Assembly: GCA_964468435.1 (NCBI GenBank)
Contig: CAYXVE010000047.1
Coordinates: 1-42,556, forward strand
Direction of reading: 5' to 3'
From: JBCCTX01 sp964468435
Lineage (GTDB): Bacteria; Bacteroidota; Bacteroidia; J057
DNA: 42,556 nucleotides
Numbering within the stretch: position 1 is the stretch's first letter; each line of letters opens with the position of its first letter. This document shows, piece after piece, positions 16,599-26,323 of the stretch. A model generated the notes under the pieces. That model had not been told where the DNA came from. It was given only the letters and a program-made list of their open reading frames with translations, and did no database searches. The position numbers and the translations under genes were made by a program.

Positions 16599-17264
16599 AT
16601 GAGTCAATTGAGTCAAGCAGAAGAAAATTACCTGAAAAACATATACAGTCTGTCCCGCAAGGCGGAGCTGGTATCTACTCGTACCCTTGCCCAGGAACTA
16701 CAGTCCAAGGATTCTTCGGTGACAGATATGTTGAAACGACTCGCAAAGAAGTCATTGATCAATTATGTAAAGTACAAGGGTGTATCGCTAACAGAAAACG
16801 GCCTGAATAAAGCATTGATGATCATCCGTCGCCACAGGCTGTGGGAGGTCTTCCTCGTTGAAAAACTGCAGTTTAATTGGGATGAAGTGCACGAGCTGGC
16901 AGAGCAGCTTGAACATATACAGTCGCCAGCGCTTATTGAGCGATTGGATGCTTATCTGGATTATCCTGAAATAGATCCCCATGGCGATCCTATACCAGAC
17001 AAACATGGCGAAGTATCTACTCGCTCACAGCTCCTGCTATCCAAAGCCAATATCAATCAGATGCTGAGAATCATCAGGGTTATGGATGATTCTTCAGAAT
17101 TTTTGAAATATCTCGATGCAACAGGTATCGCCATCGGTAATGACCTGAGTATCATCAAGCGGATACCTTTTGACAATTCACTGCAAATACGCTTTGAAAA
17201 TGGTCAAGAAATACACATTTCTGAAAAAGTATCTGACAACATTGTTGTTGCGTTGTTATGTTAG
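16599..17264 (+). CDS. MntR/DtxR-family metal-dependent transcriptional repressor
   Basis: From the ATG at 16599 the protein has 221 residues. It has an N-terminal winged helix (MSQLSQAEENYLKNIYSL...TRTLAQELQSKDSSVTDMLKRLAKKSLI), then the metal-binding and dimerisation part RRHRLWEVFLVEKL...VHELAEQLEHIQSP...DPHGDPIPD. A C-terminal FeoA/SH3-like stretch ends it. The frame is open upstream to a TTG at 16521, but the added residues are hydrophobic and unlike the family, so that start is rejected. An AGGAGGTG at 16560-16567 is too far (about 30 bases) to serve the chosen start. It probably represses the divergent metal-uptake operon when metal is plentiful. Confidence 0.92.
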   Translation: MSQLSQAEENYLKNIYSLSRKAELVSTRTLAQELQSKDSSVTDMLKRLAKKSLINYVKYKGVSLTENGLNKALMIIRRHRLWEVFLVEKLQFNWDEVHELAEQLEHIQSPALIERLDAYLDYPEIDPHGDPIPDKHGEVSTRSQLLLSKANINQMLRIIRVMDDSSEFLKYLDATGIAIGNDLSIIKRIPFDNSLQIRFENGQEIHISEKVSDNIVVALLC

Positions 17265-17788
17265 TGGATTGTCGTAATATTACTAATATGAATTCGGAAG
17301 AGATCCTGACAGAATTAAGAAAAATCATTCGTGCGCTAAATCTGGAATCCAAACGCATCCAGAAAAAATTTGGGATCAGTATACCTCAGCTTTTATGTCT
17401 TATATATCTGAGTAAACGCGATAATCATCAGGCAACTACTAAATCACTTTCAGAAGCGTTAAATCTCAATCCCAGCACGATTTCCGGAATTGTTAGCCGC
17501 CTCGAAAAAAAAGGGTATGTAGCTAGGCTACCCAAACGCGAAGATAAACGGATGACGTATATAACGCTTACGGCAGTAGGCGCGAAGCTGATCGAAGCAT
17601 CGCCTATGTTATTTCACGAAAAACTTGATAAAAGGATTTCAAAGCTTTCTGATAATGAACGAAATAAAGTGAAAGAGGGACTAATGCTTATAACTGATAT
17701 TTTAGAACTGGAAGATATGGATGCAGCTCCCATGCTCACTATCACAGACAATATCGCAGAGCACAGCGACAGTAACGATGAATTCTAG
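17258..17788 (+). CDS. MarR-family transcriptional regulator
   Basis: The product is 176 residues from 17258 (ATG overlapping the repressor stop by seven bases) or 166 from the ATG at 17288. The winged-helix core is clear: SIPQLLCLIYLSKRD...TKSLSEALNLNPSTISGIVSRLEKKGYVARLPKREDKRMTYITLTAVG. An acidic tail of about 30 residues follows. The overlap suggests co-transcription with the MntR-like gene. Because betaine and ectoine genes in other bacteria are often under MarR-type control (CosR, EctR), this could regulate the osmolyte island downstream; that is a guess from context. Confidence 0.88.
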   Translation: MLVDCRNITNMNSEEILTELRKIIRALNLESKRIQKKFGISIPQLLCLIYLSKRDNHQATTKSLSEALNLNPSTISGIVSRLEKKGYVARLPKREDKRMTYITLTAVGAKLIEASPMLFHEKLDKRISKLSDNERNKVKEGLMLITDILELEDMDAAPMLTITDNIAEHSDSNDEF

Positions 17789-18230
17789 GAACCGATAGTA
17801 TCTTGAAATATAAGTCCTACTTTAAGTTGATCCCAAAAACCCTTCACTACCCGCTGTCCGATATGAAGAGGGTAGCAAATATCCATCAGGTGATCTACGG
17901 GCTGTGTTAGCATGTATCTAAATATGTCCCTTTGCTTATATCCTGCCACTTATTTTTACATGAAAATTGTTCTTACACGAACTAACTGACAAAATATTTG
18001 ATTTTTGCCAGCAAGTGATGGTACTTTTACGCCTAGATCAACACACTTAGAATATACAATTTTAGAAAAATAATAGTGTAAGGAATCGTGTTTCGATGAT
18101 ACTTGCACTTAAATTCAATTATTTTTTTCAAACAACAGAATCGATTGGTGGTTAAGAAGATAAATTTAGTTTGTATAGAAACTATATTAAATTTTATTAT
18201 CTACAAGCATCTATAAATTGATAGAATCTT
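17789..18230. other. 442-base AT-rich gene-free region upstream of the SusC-like gene
   Basis: No credible gene was found. A six-base inverted repeat (CTACCC/GGGTAG, arms about 17 bases apart) occurs shortly after the MarR-type gene. The right end holds the likely SusC promoter. The long leader space is normal for SusC operons, which are often controlled from upstream. Confidence 0.4.
18145..18173 (+). promoter_or_regulatory. probable promoter of the SusC/SusD operon
   Basis: A TTG at 18145-18147 is followed after 18 bases by TTAGTTTG (18166-18173), one mismatch from TAnnTTTG and one base short in spacing. It lies 57 bases before the SusC ATG. Confidence 0.35.
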
Positions 18231-21200
18231 ATGAGAAATTTTTTACCGGATAAAATTGTCCACTTTTTATTAATAAGTCTTGTGTTATCCACCGGAATCC
18301 AAGGATTGTATGCACAGGAAAGAAGGATAACAGGAACAGTCAATGCCGATGGAGATCCTCTGATCGGTGCAAGCGTAAAGGTTCAGGATATAAATATAGG
18401 GGTATTGACGGATCAGGATGGTGCCTTTGAATTGTCAGTACCTGCTGAGGCAGAAGCGTTAGAGGTATCTTATCTGGGTTATTTATCCAAGACCATTAAA
18501 CTGGGAGATGATGATACTTATAACATTATCCTTGAGACAGAAAGTGTTGAAACAGATGAAGTCGTCATCACTGCTCTCGGAGTAAGAAAAGAAAAGAAGG
18601 CTGTGGGATTTGCCATCCAGCAGGTTCAGGGAGATGAATTAACCCAAGCCCGTGAAACCAATTTTATCAATTCGTTGGCGGGAAAAGTAGCCGGCGTAAA
18701 TATCACCGGTAGCTCTTCGGGGATAACAGGATCCTCAAATATCAATATTAGAGGTCAAAGCTCACTTTCAGGTACGAATCAGCCACTCTTTATTGTAAAC
18801 GGCATGCCAATAACCAACGGACTGGACAGTCCGGGAGATGGTCTTAATGGTTCTTCTACCATTGACTTTGGAAATGCAGCAAGTGTGCTAAATTCCTATG
18901 ACATTGAATCTATCAATGTGCTAAAAGGGCCTACTGCTGCAGCCTTGTACGGCACCAGAGCATCCAACGGTGTTATTCTCGTAACTACCAAAACGGGTGA
19001 GAACACCTCCGGATGGGGGATTTCGCTCAATTCCAATACGATGTTTTCCTCCCTGTTGAGGCAGCCCAACTGGCAGAATGAATTTGGTGGAGGAAACCTT
19101 GGAAAAAGAGACTGGATTGCGGGGAATGAATACTCCGGTAATACTTATGAGGCATTTGGTGAAAGTTGGGGGCCTCCGATGGACGACAGGCTGATAAGAC
19201 AATTTGGTTCTGATGGTGAGCCTGTACCTTTTACACCAGCGCCGGACAATTACAAAAATTTCTACCAAACAGGATATGCGTTGACTAATAACATCGCCTT
19301 GAACAGAAGTACAGAGGATTTTCACTTACGTCTTTCATACACTAATTTATATCAGGAAGGTACTGTACCCAATTCAGACCTTACCCGAAATACATTCTAC
19401 ATTGCTGGTGGAGCTAATATTGCCGATAAAATCACCGTAGAAGGTCAGTTGACGTATATAGACAGTGATTCTGACAACGTTCCCAATGCCGGATATGATG
19501 AGACTTCTTCGATCATGTATGGATGGTTGTGGTATCCCCGCCATCTGGGGATCAGCAAGCTAGAGGATTACTGGCTTCCCGGGCAAGAAGATCGCGCTCA
19601 GCGCAATCACGAAAACTTGTGGACCAACAATCCCTATTTCCTGGTCAATGAAAATACCAATAGCTTTCAGGGACGCCGCCTGATCGGTACCATTTCTGTA
19701 AATTACCAGATGAATGATCATCTGGGAATCCGTTTCCGCTCTGGTGGGGATGTAAGAGATCAGAGTCGTCAGTTCCGCAGGGCATGGTCTACCCGTACCC
19801 TGCCGTTTGGTAGCTATCGCGAAGATGAATTGTCTTTTCTAGAAAACAATAGTGAACTATTCATCACATATCAGAGCGAAACACCAGAAAACCTCGGCGA
19901 AAATGACCTGACTGTGGAAGTATCTGTAGGAGGTAATCGGATGTGGCAAGAAAGTCAGATCCTGCGAAGCAATACTGGAGTAGACGGATTGACGATCCCC
20001 GGTGTATACAATCTGGCCAATGCCAGAGGTAATATCCTGGTTGATGACTTTACCCAAGAGAAGCAGATCAACAGTGTATTTGGGGTGGCTAGGCTTGCAT
20101 ATCGTGGTTATGCATTTCTGGATGTTACAGGTCGTAACGACTGGTCAAGTACCCTTCCTGCAGACAACAATTCTTATTTCTATCCATCTGCATCTTTGAG
20201 TCTGGTACTTTCAGATATGTTTGGGTTCGGCGGAGGAGCCTTATCTTTTGCCAAACTACGTATGGGATACGCCAATGTGGGTGGAGATACAGATCCTTAC
20301 AATGTCCTTAACAACTTCCTATTTGGAAATTCCTGGGGAGCGCAGGCTGTAGCATTGGAAGATCCAGACCTGGCCAACAGAGACCTGAGGCCCGAATCTG
20401 TCAATACCTATGAAATTGGTGCTGATCTGAAATTCTTTAAAGGTAGAATACAGTTTGATGCAACCTATTACGACATCAGAAGTAAAGACCAAATTCTTAA
20501 TGTACCTATTGCACAGACTAGTGGATATAGATCTAGGTTACTCAATGCTGGTGAAATACGGAATAGAGGATTTGAGGCTGTGCTAAAAGCAGCGATCCTA
20601 CCAAGATCCAGAGTGGGATTAAATTGGGATGTAGTCTTCAATTTCTCCCGCAATAGAAGTGAGGTGGTAGAACTGGCAGAAGGAATTGAAAATTATCAGA
20701 TTGTATCGAGTATGTATCCTGGTGACTTTGATACACAGGGATTGTCTTTTGAAGCCAGAGTAGGAGAGCCTGTAGGTCAATTAGTAGGACTTGGTTTTCA
20801 GCGAGTAGAATCCGGACCTTTTGAAGGTCAGATCATCCACGAAAACGGATTGCCTCAGGAAACTACCAACAGGGTATCAGCGGGAACCTACCAGCCAGAT
20901 TTTATTGCAGGAATATATAATACACTTACTTGGAGAAACTTTAGCTTGGGATTCCTGTTTGATGGCCGATTTGGAGGTAAAATCTTCAGTCGTCTGCACA
21001 CCATGTTGAATGCTGGTGGTACAATCACCAACGAAGACGACGACCGCTTACCTAATGCGACCATTGGACGCATCACACAGGAGCCGCTACCCTATGACAA
21101 TGGAGAACCTGCAGCAGATGAAAATGGAAATTATCTTTGGGAGCAGGCTACCGGTCCGGGATTCATCGGACCTGGCGTGAAAAACATCGGGACAGAAGGA

Positions 21201-21554
21201 AATCCTGAATATGTGTCCAACGATGTCCCTGTAGATACCAGAGCCTATTATCTGAAATATTACGGTAGTGATTTCCGCAGACACAATATCGAATCAGGTA
21301 CATTTGATGCAACTTATGTCAAGCTGAGAGAAGTGAAACTTACTTATCAGCTACCCGATGAACTTCTTGAAAAAATAGGATTTCAGTCTGCGAGGATTTC
21401 GCTGGTTGGAAGAAATCTCTTGTTGTTCACCAGTGTGCCTACGATTGACCCAGAGGCATTTGCCATACGAAACAACCGCGCTATACCAGGATTTGAAGAC
21501 AATAATCTTCCTTCCGTAAGAAGTTATGGTATAGACCTGGGTATCGGACTGTAA
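18231..21554 (+). CDS. SusC/RagA-family TonB-linked outer-membrane transporter
   Basis: The 1107-residue protein has a signal peptide (to about residue 28, GLYAQ). A carboxypeptidase-like regulatory domain follows (about 32-108, ITGTVNADGDPLIGASVKV...VSYLGY), then a TonB-box region (VETDEVVITALGVRKEKK), a plug domain (about 125-250, with LAGKVAGVNIT, NINIRGQSSLSG and LKGPTAAALYGTRASNGVI) and a large beta-barrel. Such proteins import large or scarce nutrients with a SusD-type lid, driven by TonB. No glycoside hydrolase or protease lies beside it, so the substrate is not indicated. It is the first gene of a two-gene operon. Confidence 0.96.
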   Translation: MRNFLPDKIVHFLLISLVLSTGIQGLYAQERRITGTVNADGDPLIGASVKVQDINIGVLTDQDGAFELSVPAEAEALEVSYLGYLSKTIKLGDDDTYNIILETESVETDEVVITALGVRKEKKAVGFAIQQVQGDELTQARETNFINSLAGKVAGVNITGSSSGITGSSNINIRGQSSLSGTNQPLFIVNGMPITNGLDSPGDGLNGSSTIDFGNAASVLNSYDIESINVLKGPTAAALYGTRASNGVILVTTKTGENTSGWGISLNSNTMFSSLLRQPNWQNEFGGGNLGKRDWIAGNEYSGNTYEAFGESWGPPMDDRLIRQFGSDGEPVPFTPAPDNYKNFYQTGYALTNNIALNRSTEDFHLRLSYTNLYQEGTVPNSDLTRNTFYIAGGANIADKITVEGQLTYIDSDSDNVPNAGYDETSSIMYGWLWYPRHLGISKLEDYWLPGQEDRAQRNHENLWTNNPYFLVNENTNSFQGRRLIGTISVNYQMNDHLGIRFRSGGDVRDQSRQFRRAWSTRTLPFGSYREDELSFLENNSELFITYQSETPENLGENDLTVEVSVGGNRMWQESQILRSNTGVDGLTIPGVYNLANARGNILVDDFTQEKQINSVFGVARLAYRGYAFLDVTGRNDWSSTLPADNNSYFYPSASLSLVLSDMFGFGGGALSFAKLRMGYANVGGDTDPYNVLNNFLFGNSWGAQAVALEDPDLANRDLRPESVNTYEIGADLKFFKGRIQFDATYYDIRSKDQILNVPIAQTSGYRSRLLNAGEIRNRGFEAVLKAAILPRSRVGLNWDVVFNFSRNRSEVVELAEGIENYQIVSSMYPGDFDTQGLSFEARVGEPVGQLVGLGFQRVESGPFEGQIIHENGLPQETTNRVSAGTYQPDFIAGIYNTLTWRNFSLGFLFDGRFGGKIFSRLHTMLNAGGTITNEDDDRLPNATIGRITQEPLPYDNGEPAADENGNYLWEQATGPGFIGPGVKNIGTEGNPEYVSNDVPVDTRAYYLKYYGSDFRRHNIESGTFDATYVKLREVKLTYQLPDELLEKIGFQSARISLVGRNLLLFTSVPTIDPEAFAIRNNRAIPGFEDNNLPSVRSYGIDLGIGL

Positions 21555-21597
21555 TTATACTTAATACTAGTTATTAAGGATTAATCTAAAACAAATC

Positions 21598-23073
21598 ATG
21601 ACAAAACATACATTTATATCATATATCGTTTTATGGGGCTTGTTTCTCTTTACCGCTTGCGAGGATCGCGAGCTCGAAGAGATCAACATCAATCCCAATC
21701 AACCTGAAACAGTTGGGGCAGACCTCATCTTACCAGGTGTGATCAGAGACGCAGTTAACACGGTCGTCAATGAGAGTTTTCTCGCTGGTACTGTCATTGC
21801 TCAGCATACAGCAAAAAGCCTCCGGGTAGAAATTGATAAGTATGATTGGGGGCCGCTACCAGATACCTGGTTTGGTCTCTACAACGTACTGAGAGATGCG
21901 GAGAATATTCGTCAGATAGGCGTAGAAACGGGTAATCCCAATTATGAAGGGATTGCATTGATCTGGAAATCCTGGATTTTCAGCATACTTACTGATACCT
22001 ATGAAGATATTCCTTACCTTCAGGCTATCGAAGCTAAGTCTGACAACAATTTTTTTCCAGCCTATGACTCACAGGAGGATATTTACACAGGTCCTGAAGG
22101 TTTGTTGACAAGCCTTGAAAGAGCTAACCAGCTATTAGATCCCAATGCTTCCATCGTGGGTGGGGATATCCTGTTCAATGGAGACATAGAATTATGGAAG
22201 CGCTTCGGTAACTCGCTTCGACTACGTTTACTGATGCGTATCTCAGACAAGGCAGATGTGTCTGCACAAATGCAGCAGATCATCGATAATGAGATGCTCA
22301 TGGAAGGAAATGCACATAATGCTGCATTGAATTATCTCAATGTATCCCCCAACCGTTTTCCGCTCATCACGATCAAAGCCGGGGATTTTGCAGCTGTAAA
22401 CATCAGTAAAACGCTGACAGATAAGCTATTGGAACTTAACGATCCAAGATTGATGGAGTATGCCCGTCCTACTTCCTCCACCATAGGTACAGATAATCCC
22501 CAATATGTGGGATTGGAAAATGGCGATCTGAATGCAAAAAGCCAGGGCGAAAAGTCATTGCTGGGGTTCAGATATTTTCAGAACAATCCTACGGATAAGG
22601 AGCCTGAAGGTCTGATCATGACTTACTCAGAGCTGAACTTTATCCTGGCAGAGGCTGTAGAAAAAGGAATGGTAAGTGCACCACAGACTGCAGAAGACTA
22701 CTATCGTGAGGGCATACGTAGTTCCATGGAGTATTATGAAGTAGAATGGGAAAACGTAACAGTTGAAGCGTTTGATGCATACTACAATCAGGAATCCGTG
22801 GATCTGGGAAGCGCGACCGAACGTCTGGCAAGGATCGCCGATCAGAAGTGGATCTCGCTGTTTTTTGTGGGCATGGAGGCTTTTTTCGACTTCAAGCGTA
22901 CCGGACTTCCAGCATTGAAGTCGCCAGAGGGAAATACAAATCAGGACCTGATACCTAACCGCTTTCTGTATCCAGGCGAAGAACAGAGCTTGAACCAGCA
23001 AAATTATCAGGCGGCTGCTGCTGCCATAGGTGGCGATAATATCAATAGTGCTTCCTGGTGGAAGCTTCCATAA
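21598..23073 (+). CDS. SusD/RagB-like nutrient-binding outer-membrane lipoprotein
   Basis: The 491-residue protein has a lipoprotein signal (GLFLFTAC, C21) and the start ELEEININPNQPETVGADLILPGVI typical of the SusD-like subfamily related to PF12771. Helical TPR-like segments follow, with WLVM-type text replaced by KRFGNSLRLRLLMRIS and a C-terminal QKWISLFFVGMEAFFDFKRTG, which is usual for the family. It forms the lid of the SusC channel encoded 43 bases upstream. A strong terminator follows 114 bases after its stop. Confidence 0.95.
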   Translation: MTKHTFISYIVLWGLFLFTACEDRELEEININPNQPETVGADLILPGVIRDAVNTVVNESFLAGTVIAQHTAKSLRVEIDKYDWGPLPDTWFGLYNVLRDAENIRQIGVETGNPNYEGIALIWKSWIFSILTDTYEDIPYLQAIEAKSDNNFFPAYDSQEDIYTGPEGLLTSLERANQLLDPNASIVGGDILFNGDIELWKRFGNSLRLRLLMRISDKADVSAQMQQIIDNEMLMEGNAHNAALNYLNVSPNRFPLITIKAGDFAAVNISKTLTDKLLELNDPRLMEYARPTSSTIGTDNPQYVGLENGDLNAKSQGEKSLLGFRYFQNNPTDKEPEGLIMTYSELNFILAEAVEKGMVSAPQTAEDYYREGIRSSMEYYEVEWENVTVEAFDAYYNQESVDLGSATERLARIADQKWISLFFVGMEAFFDFKRTGLPALKSPEGNTNQDLIPNRFLYPGEEQSLNQQNYQAAAAAIGGDNINSASWWKLP

Positions 23074-23187
23074 AGTTGGCAGGTTTAGATGAACTATTTA
23101 GATAAAAAAACTTGATTTAATCGTAAATGCTGTTATGTTATTCGTGCAGTATTTATGAATCAAAGAAACAAGTATTGAATATCAGGC

Positions 23188-23218
23188 GCAACTGGCCAGG
23201 GCCAGTTGCACCTTTTCA
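23188..23218 (+). terminator. Rho-independent terminator after the SusC/SusD operon
   Basis: Perfect ten-base arms GCAACTGGCC (23188-23197) and GGCCAGTTGC (23200-23209) are followed by a T-rich tail (ACCTTTTCATT). The hairpin ends 26 bases before the BCCT start codon. It contains the alternative TTG at 23206, which argues against that start. Confidence 0.8.
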
Positions 23219-23235
23219 TTAAAAGATATCATGTT

Positions 23236-24867
23236 ATGAATAGCAATCCCCTCAATGGAAAAGAGCCGGAAAGAAAGGGCATCAAAAGATATTTTGATAT
23301 ACATGGTCCGGTTTTCTGGCCTTCTGGAATATTGATCGTTCTGTTTATCGTTGTTACGCTGGTCGTGGGAGAACCTATGTCCAAAGTATTCAACCAGATT
23401 CAGACTGCAATTTCAGATTACGCAGGATGGTTCTTTGTACTGGTAGTCAATATTTTTCTCGTATTTATGTTGTATCTGGCTTTTAGTAAATACGGTTCTA
23501 TCAGACTTGGTGGAAAAGATGCACGCCCTGAGTTTAGTACAGGTGCATGGTTTGCGATGTTGTTTAGTGCAGGTATGGGAATAGGTATTTTGTTCTGGAG
23601 TGTAGCAGAGCCGATTAATCATTATCACGATCCCCCTACAGGACTTCCTGATAATGCCGATGCAGCCAGAAATGCCAATGCATTTACTTACCTGCATTGG
23701 GGATTGCATGCTTGGGGTATTTATGCACTGGTAGGTATGGCGCTTGCTTTTTTTTCATTTAACCGAAAGCTTCCCCTGACCATTCGCTCTGTATTTTATC
23801 CTTTGTTGGGAAACCGCATACATGGCCCCATAGGCAATATCATCGATGTGTTGGCGGTAGTTGCGACCCTTTTTGGCCTGGCCACTTCTCTCGGTCTGGG
23901 AGTACAGCAGGTAAGCGCTGGACTCAATCACCTTTTTGCTCTTCCCGATAATGTCATTACACAGGTGATATTGATCATCATCATTACCTTGATGGCAACA
24001 GTTTCAGTAGTTTTGGGCATAGACAAAGGTGTAAAGGTGTTAAGCGAACTGAACATACGTCTTGCAGGACTATTTTTACTTTTCATGGTTTTAGTAGGTC
24101 CCACTTTGTTCATTTTTGATTCTTTTATACAAAATGTAGGCTACTATGTACAGAATCTAATCAGGCTGAGCTTCTGGACAGAGTCCTACAGCCAGACGGA
24201 CTGGCAAAATGGCTGGACGGTATTCTATTGGGCATGGTGGATTTCATGGTCGCCATTTGTAGGGATGTTTATCGCCCGTATATCCAAGGGAAGAACAGTT
24301 AAGGAATTTGTTTTAGGCGTACTGATCGTACCTTCTTTACTGACTTTCTTTTGGTTGTCAGCCTTCGGCGGATCAGCGTTGTATCTGGAACTCAATGGAC
24401 TGGGAGATATCACTTCAGCTGTGGAGGAAAACGTTGCTACTGCATTATTTGTAATGCTTGAATCTTTTCCTCTTTCATTTATCAGTTCATTAATTGGAGT
24501 GTTATTGGTTACAAGCTTCTTTGTTACCTCTTCAGATTCGGGTTCTCTGGTAGTAGATAGCATCACAGCAGGAGGTAAGCTAGATGCACCTGTGGGGCAA
24601 CGCATCTTCTGGGCAAATGCAGAGGGAGCTGTCGCAGCGGTACTACTGCTGGGGGGTGGATTGGCAGCATTACAGACAGCCGCGATTACTACAGGATTAC
24701 CATTTGCCTTTGTACTGCTTATCATGTGCTATAGTCTTTATCAGGGACTCCAACGCGAATATGCCGAACTGGAAGAACTGGAAAAGGTGAGAGACAGAAA
24801 ATCCTATGAGAAGGTGATCAACGATTTATTTAGTAGAAGATCAACCAGCAAGCAGACTAAGGAATAA
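23236..24867 (+). CDS. BCCT-family transporter (betaine/carnitine/choline)
   Basis: From the ATG at 23236 the protein has 543 residues and about twelve membrane helices. Family landmarks are AGMGIGILFWSVAEPINHY, the substrate/Na+ region GWTVFYWAWWISWSPFVGMFIARISKGRTVKEF, and VTSSDSGSLVVDSIT near the C-terminus. BCCT proteins carry betaine, choline or related quaternary amines with Na+ or H+, mostly for osmoprotection. It is the first gene of a plus-strand group with a universal stress protein, and it faces the betaine-synthesis genes. The substrate is most likely glycine betaine by context. The C-terminal tail is short and basic, without the long osmosensing tail of BetP. Confidence 0.94.
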   Translation: MNSNPLNGKEPERKGIKRYFDIHGPVFWPSGILIVLFIVVTLVVGEPMSKVFNQIQTAISDYAGWFFVLVVNIFLVFMLYLAFSKYGSIRLGGKDARPEFSTGAWFAMLFSAGMGIGILFWSVAEPINHYHDPPTGLPDNADAARNANAFTYLHWGLHAWGIYALVGMALAFFSFNRKLPLTIRSVFYPLLGNRIHGPIGNIIDVLAVVATLFGLATSLGLGVQQVSAGLNHLFALPDNVITQVILIIIITLMATVSVVLGIDKGVKVLSELNIRLAGLFLLFMVLVGPTLFIFDSFIQNVGYYVQNLIRLSFWTESYSQTDWQNGWTVFYWAWWISWSPFVGMFIARISKGRTVKEFVLGVLIVPSLLTFFWLSAFGGSALYLELNGLGDITSAVEENVATALFVMLESFPLSFISSLIGVLLVTSFFVTSSDSGSLVVDSITAGGKLDAPVGQRIFWANAEGAVAAVLLLGGGLAALQTAAITTGLPFAFVLLIMCYSLYQGLQREYAELEELEKVRDRKSYEKVINDLFSRRSTSKQTKE

Positions 24868-24878
24868 ATACATTATTC

Positions 24879-25793
24879 ATGAAAAACATACTTGTAGCAC
24901 TTGATTTGACCAAAATGGATCCCATCCTGATCCGCTATGTCAGTTTTTTATCCAAAATTTTCCCATTTACTCATATACATTTCATGCATGCTATTGAGGT
25001 AGATCCCGAATCTGATGAGATTACCCAGCTCCTTCCCGATCCTGAGGTTCCCTTGGAGCAGCTTATCAGAGAGGAAATAAAATCTACCATCGATCAGGCT
25101 GGAGATATTTCGCCAGAGGTAGAGACAAAGATTCACATTCATCGTGGAGATGCTACGCTGTCTATCCTCGAATGGGCTGAAAAAAATGAAATAGATCTCG
25201 TCTTGCTGGGCAAAAAATCCAGCTTTAGAGGTACGGGTATATTCTCAGGTAAAATCGTGCGCTTGAGCCATGCTGCAGTATTGTTTATACCGGAGGTGAC
25301 CAAGGCATCGCTCAGGCGTATTCTCGTACCAGTTGATTTTTCCAGCCATTCCCAAAATGCCATGAGAAGGGCGCTGAAGCTAGCCAAGGAAGCTCAGGCA
25401 ACCGTCTTCGCACTACATGTATACAGATTACCTAGTTCCTATTTTCCCGTGGTCAGAGAGGCTGAAAAGTTCAGCAAAAGGATCATAGACCAGGCCAGGA
25501 AATCCTATAAAAAATTTTTGCAAAAAATCGATCCCAATCTGTCTGAGGAAGATGTCCCTTGCTCTTATCACATTGATGATGGGGAGGGTATTGCTTCACA
25601 TATTTACTCTCATGCATTATCTTTGGATGTAGACATGATCATTATCGGATCTAAAGGAAGAACAAATGCTGCTGCCTTTCTGATGGGAAGTGTGGCCGTG
25701 AAACTCAGCCGCCAGGATCAACATATTCCTTTACTCGTTGAAAAGCCCAAAGAGGAACAGTTGAGTCTGGTGGAAGCCCTCAGAAAACTGTAA
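24879..25793 (+). CDS. tandem-domain universal stress protein
   Basis: The 304-residue protein has two UspA domains: residues 1-140 (MKNILVALDLTKMD...VLFIPE) and 143-290 (LRRILVPVDFSSHSQNAMRRALKLAKEA...). The second keeps the ATP-binding G2xG9xS/T pattern in IIGSKGRTNAAAFLMGSVAVK. The first has a degenerate version (GKKSSFRGTGIFSGK), so only the second is likely to bind ATP. It starts 11 bases after the BCCT gene, so it is probably co-transcribed and may modulate the transporter or the salt-stress response. USP genes next to osmolyte transporters are known in other bacteria. Confidence 0.92.
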   Translation: MKNILVALDLTKMDPILIRYVSFLSKIFPFTHIHFMHAIEVDPESDEITQLLPDPEVPLEQLIREEIKSTIDQAGDISPEVETKIHIHRGDATLSILEWAEKNEIDLVLLGKKSSFRGTGIFSGKIVRLSHAAVLFIPEVTKASLRRILVPVDFSSHSQNAMRRALKLAKEAQATVFALHVYRLPSSYFPVVREAEKFSKRIIDQARKSYKKFLQKIDPNLSEEDVPCSYHIDDGEGIASHIYSHALSLDVDMIIIGSKGRTNAAAFLMGSVAVKLSRQDQHIPLLVEKPKEEQLSLVEALRKL

Positions 25794-25805
25794 ATTAAAC
25801 TTTTG

Positions 25806-26252
25806 ATGTGTATGATAAAACAGATGATTCTCAATCGCTGGACAGGTGTCAACCTTCAATATCCAGTGGAGGATATTGCTGAATTTATCGTCAATCATTC
25901 ACCACAGGGATCATCATCCTATTCACAGATTTGTGATTGTTTGAGACAAATTTTTTACGCTTCCCATACTTCTGGAAATTTTATACTGCTGGCCCTGGAT
26001 CAGGAAGATTATATCAGTGGCGTGCTGGTCGTCCAGTCGGAAGCTGATAGCAGTTCAGAGCATAACATCATGCATTTTGCTACTTTCACGAGCGATCTCA
26101 ACCGTCAGCAGCAGTTGGACATGCTGTCCAATGCCATGAAGATCTGTGCGGGGAATCTGTGGTTTTCTATGGAAGATTCACAGGTAGAAGAAGGCCTGCT
26201 AGAAGAAATTGGATTCTCCCCTAAAGATTCGTATATGTATCTTGAAAGGTAA
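25806..26252 (+). CDS. small GNAT-like protein of unknown function
   Basis: About 148 residues from the ATG at 25806; ATGs at 25812 and 25824 are alternatives. The protein alternates short helices and strands: GNFILLALDQEDYISGVLVVQSEAD, then a C-terminal helix-strand EEGLLEEIGFSPKDSYMYLER, the order seen at the end of GNAT acetyltransferases. The acetyl-CoA loop (Q/RxxGxG/A) is not evident, so catalysis is doubtful. It lies 13 bases after the stress-protein gene in the osmoadaptation group. I do not recognise a named family. Confidence 0.7.
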   Translation: MCMIKQMILNRWTGVNLQYPVEDIAEFIVNHSPQGSSSYSQICDCLRQIFYASHTSGNFILLALDQEDYISGVLVVQSEADSSSEHNIMHFATFTSDLNRQQQLDMLSNAMKICAGNLWFSMEDSQVEEGLLEEIGFSPKDSYMYLER

Positions 26253-26323
26253 ATGCAGGGATGAATAGATGTGTGTAAACGCGGTTGTCCCTTTAAGATA
26301 AGTCAGAATAAACAGGAGATAGT

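Noticed and set aside
17850..17880. CTACCC/GGGTAG repeat as a terminator of the MarR-type gene
   Set aside because: Six-base stem with a 17-base loop and no T-run; kept only as a note.
23206..23235. TTG-led upstream extension of the BCCT gene
   Set aside because: The TTG lies inside the second arm of the perfect terminator hairpin at 23188-23209; the ATG at 23236 gives a normal BCCT N-terminus.
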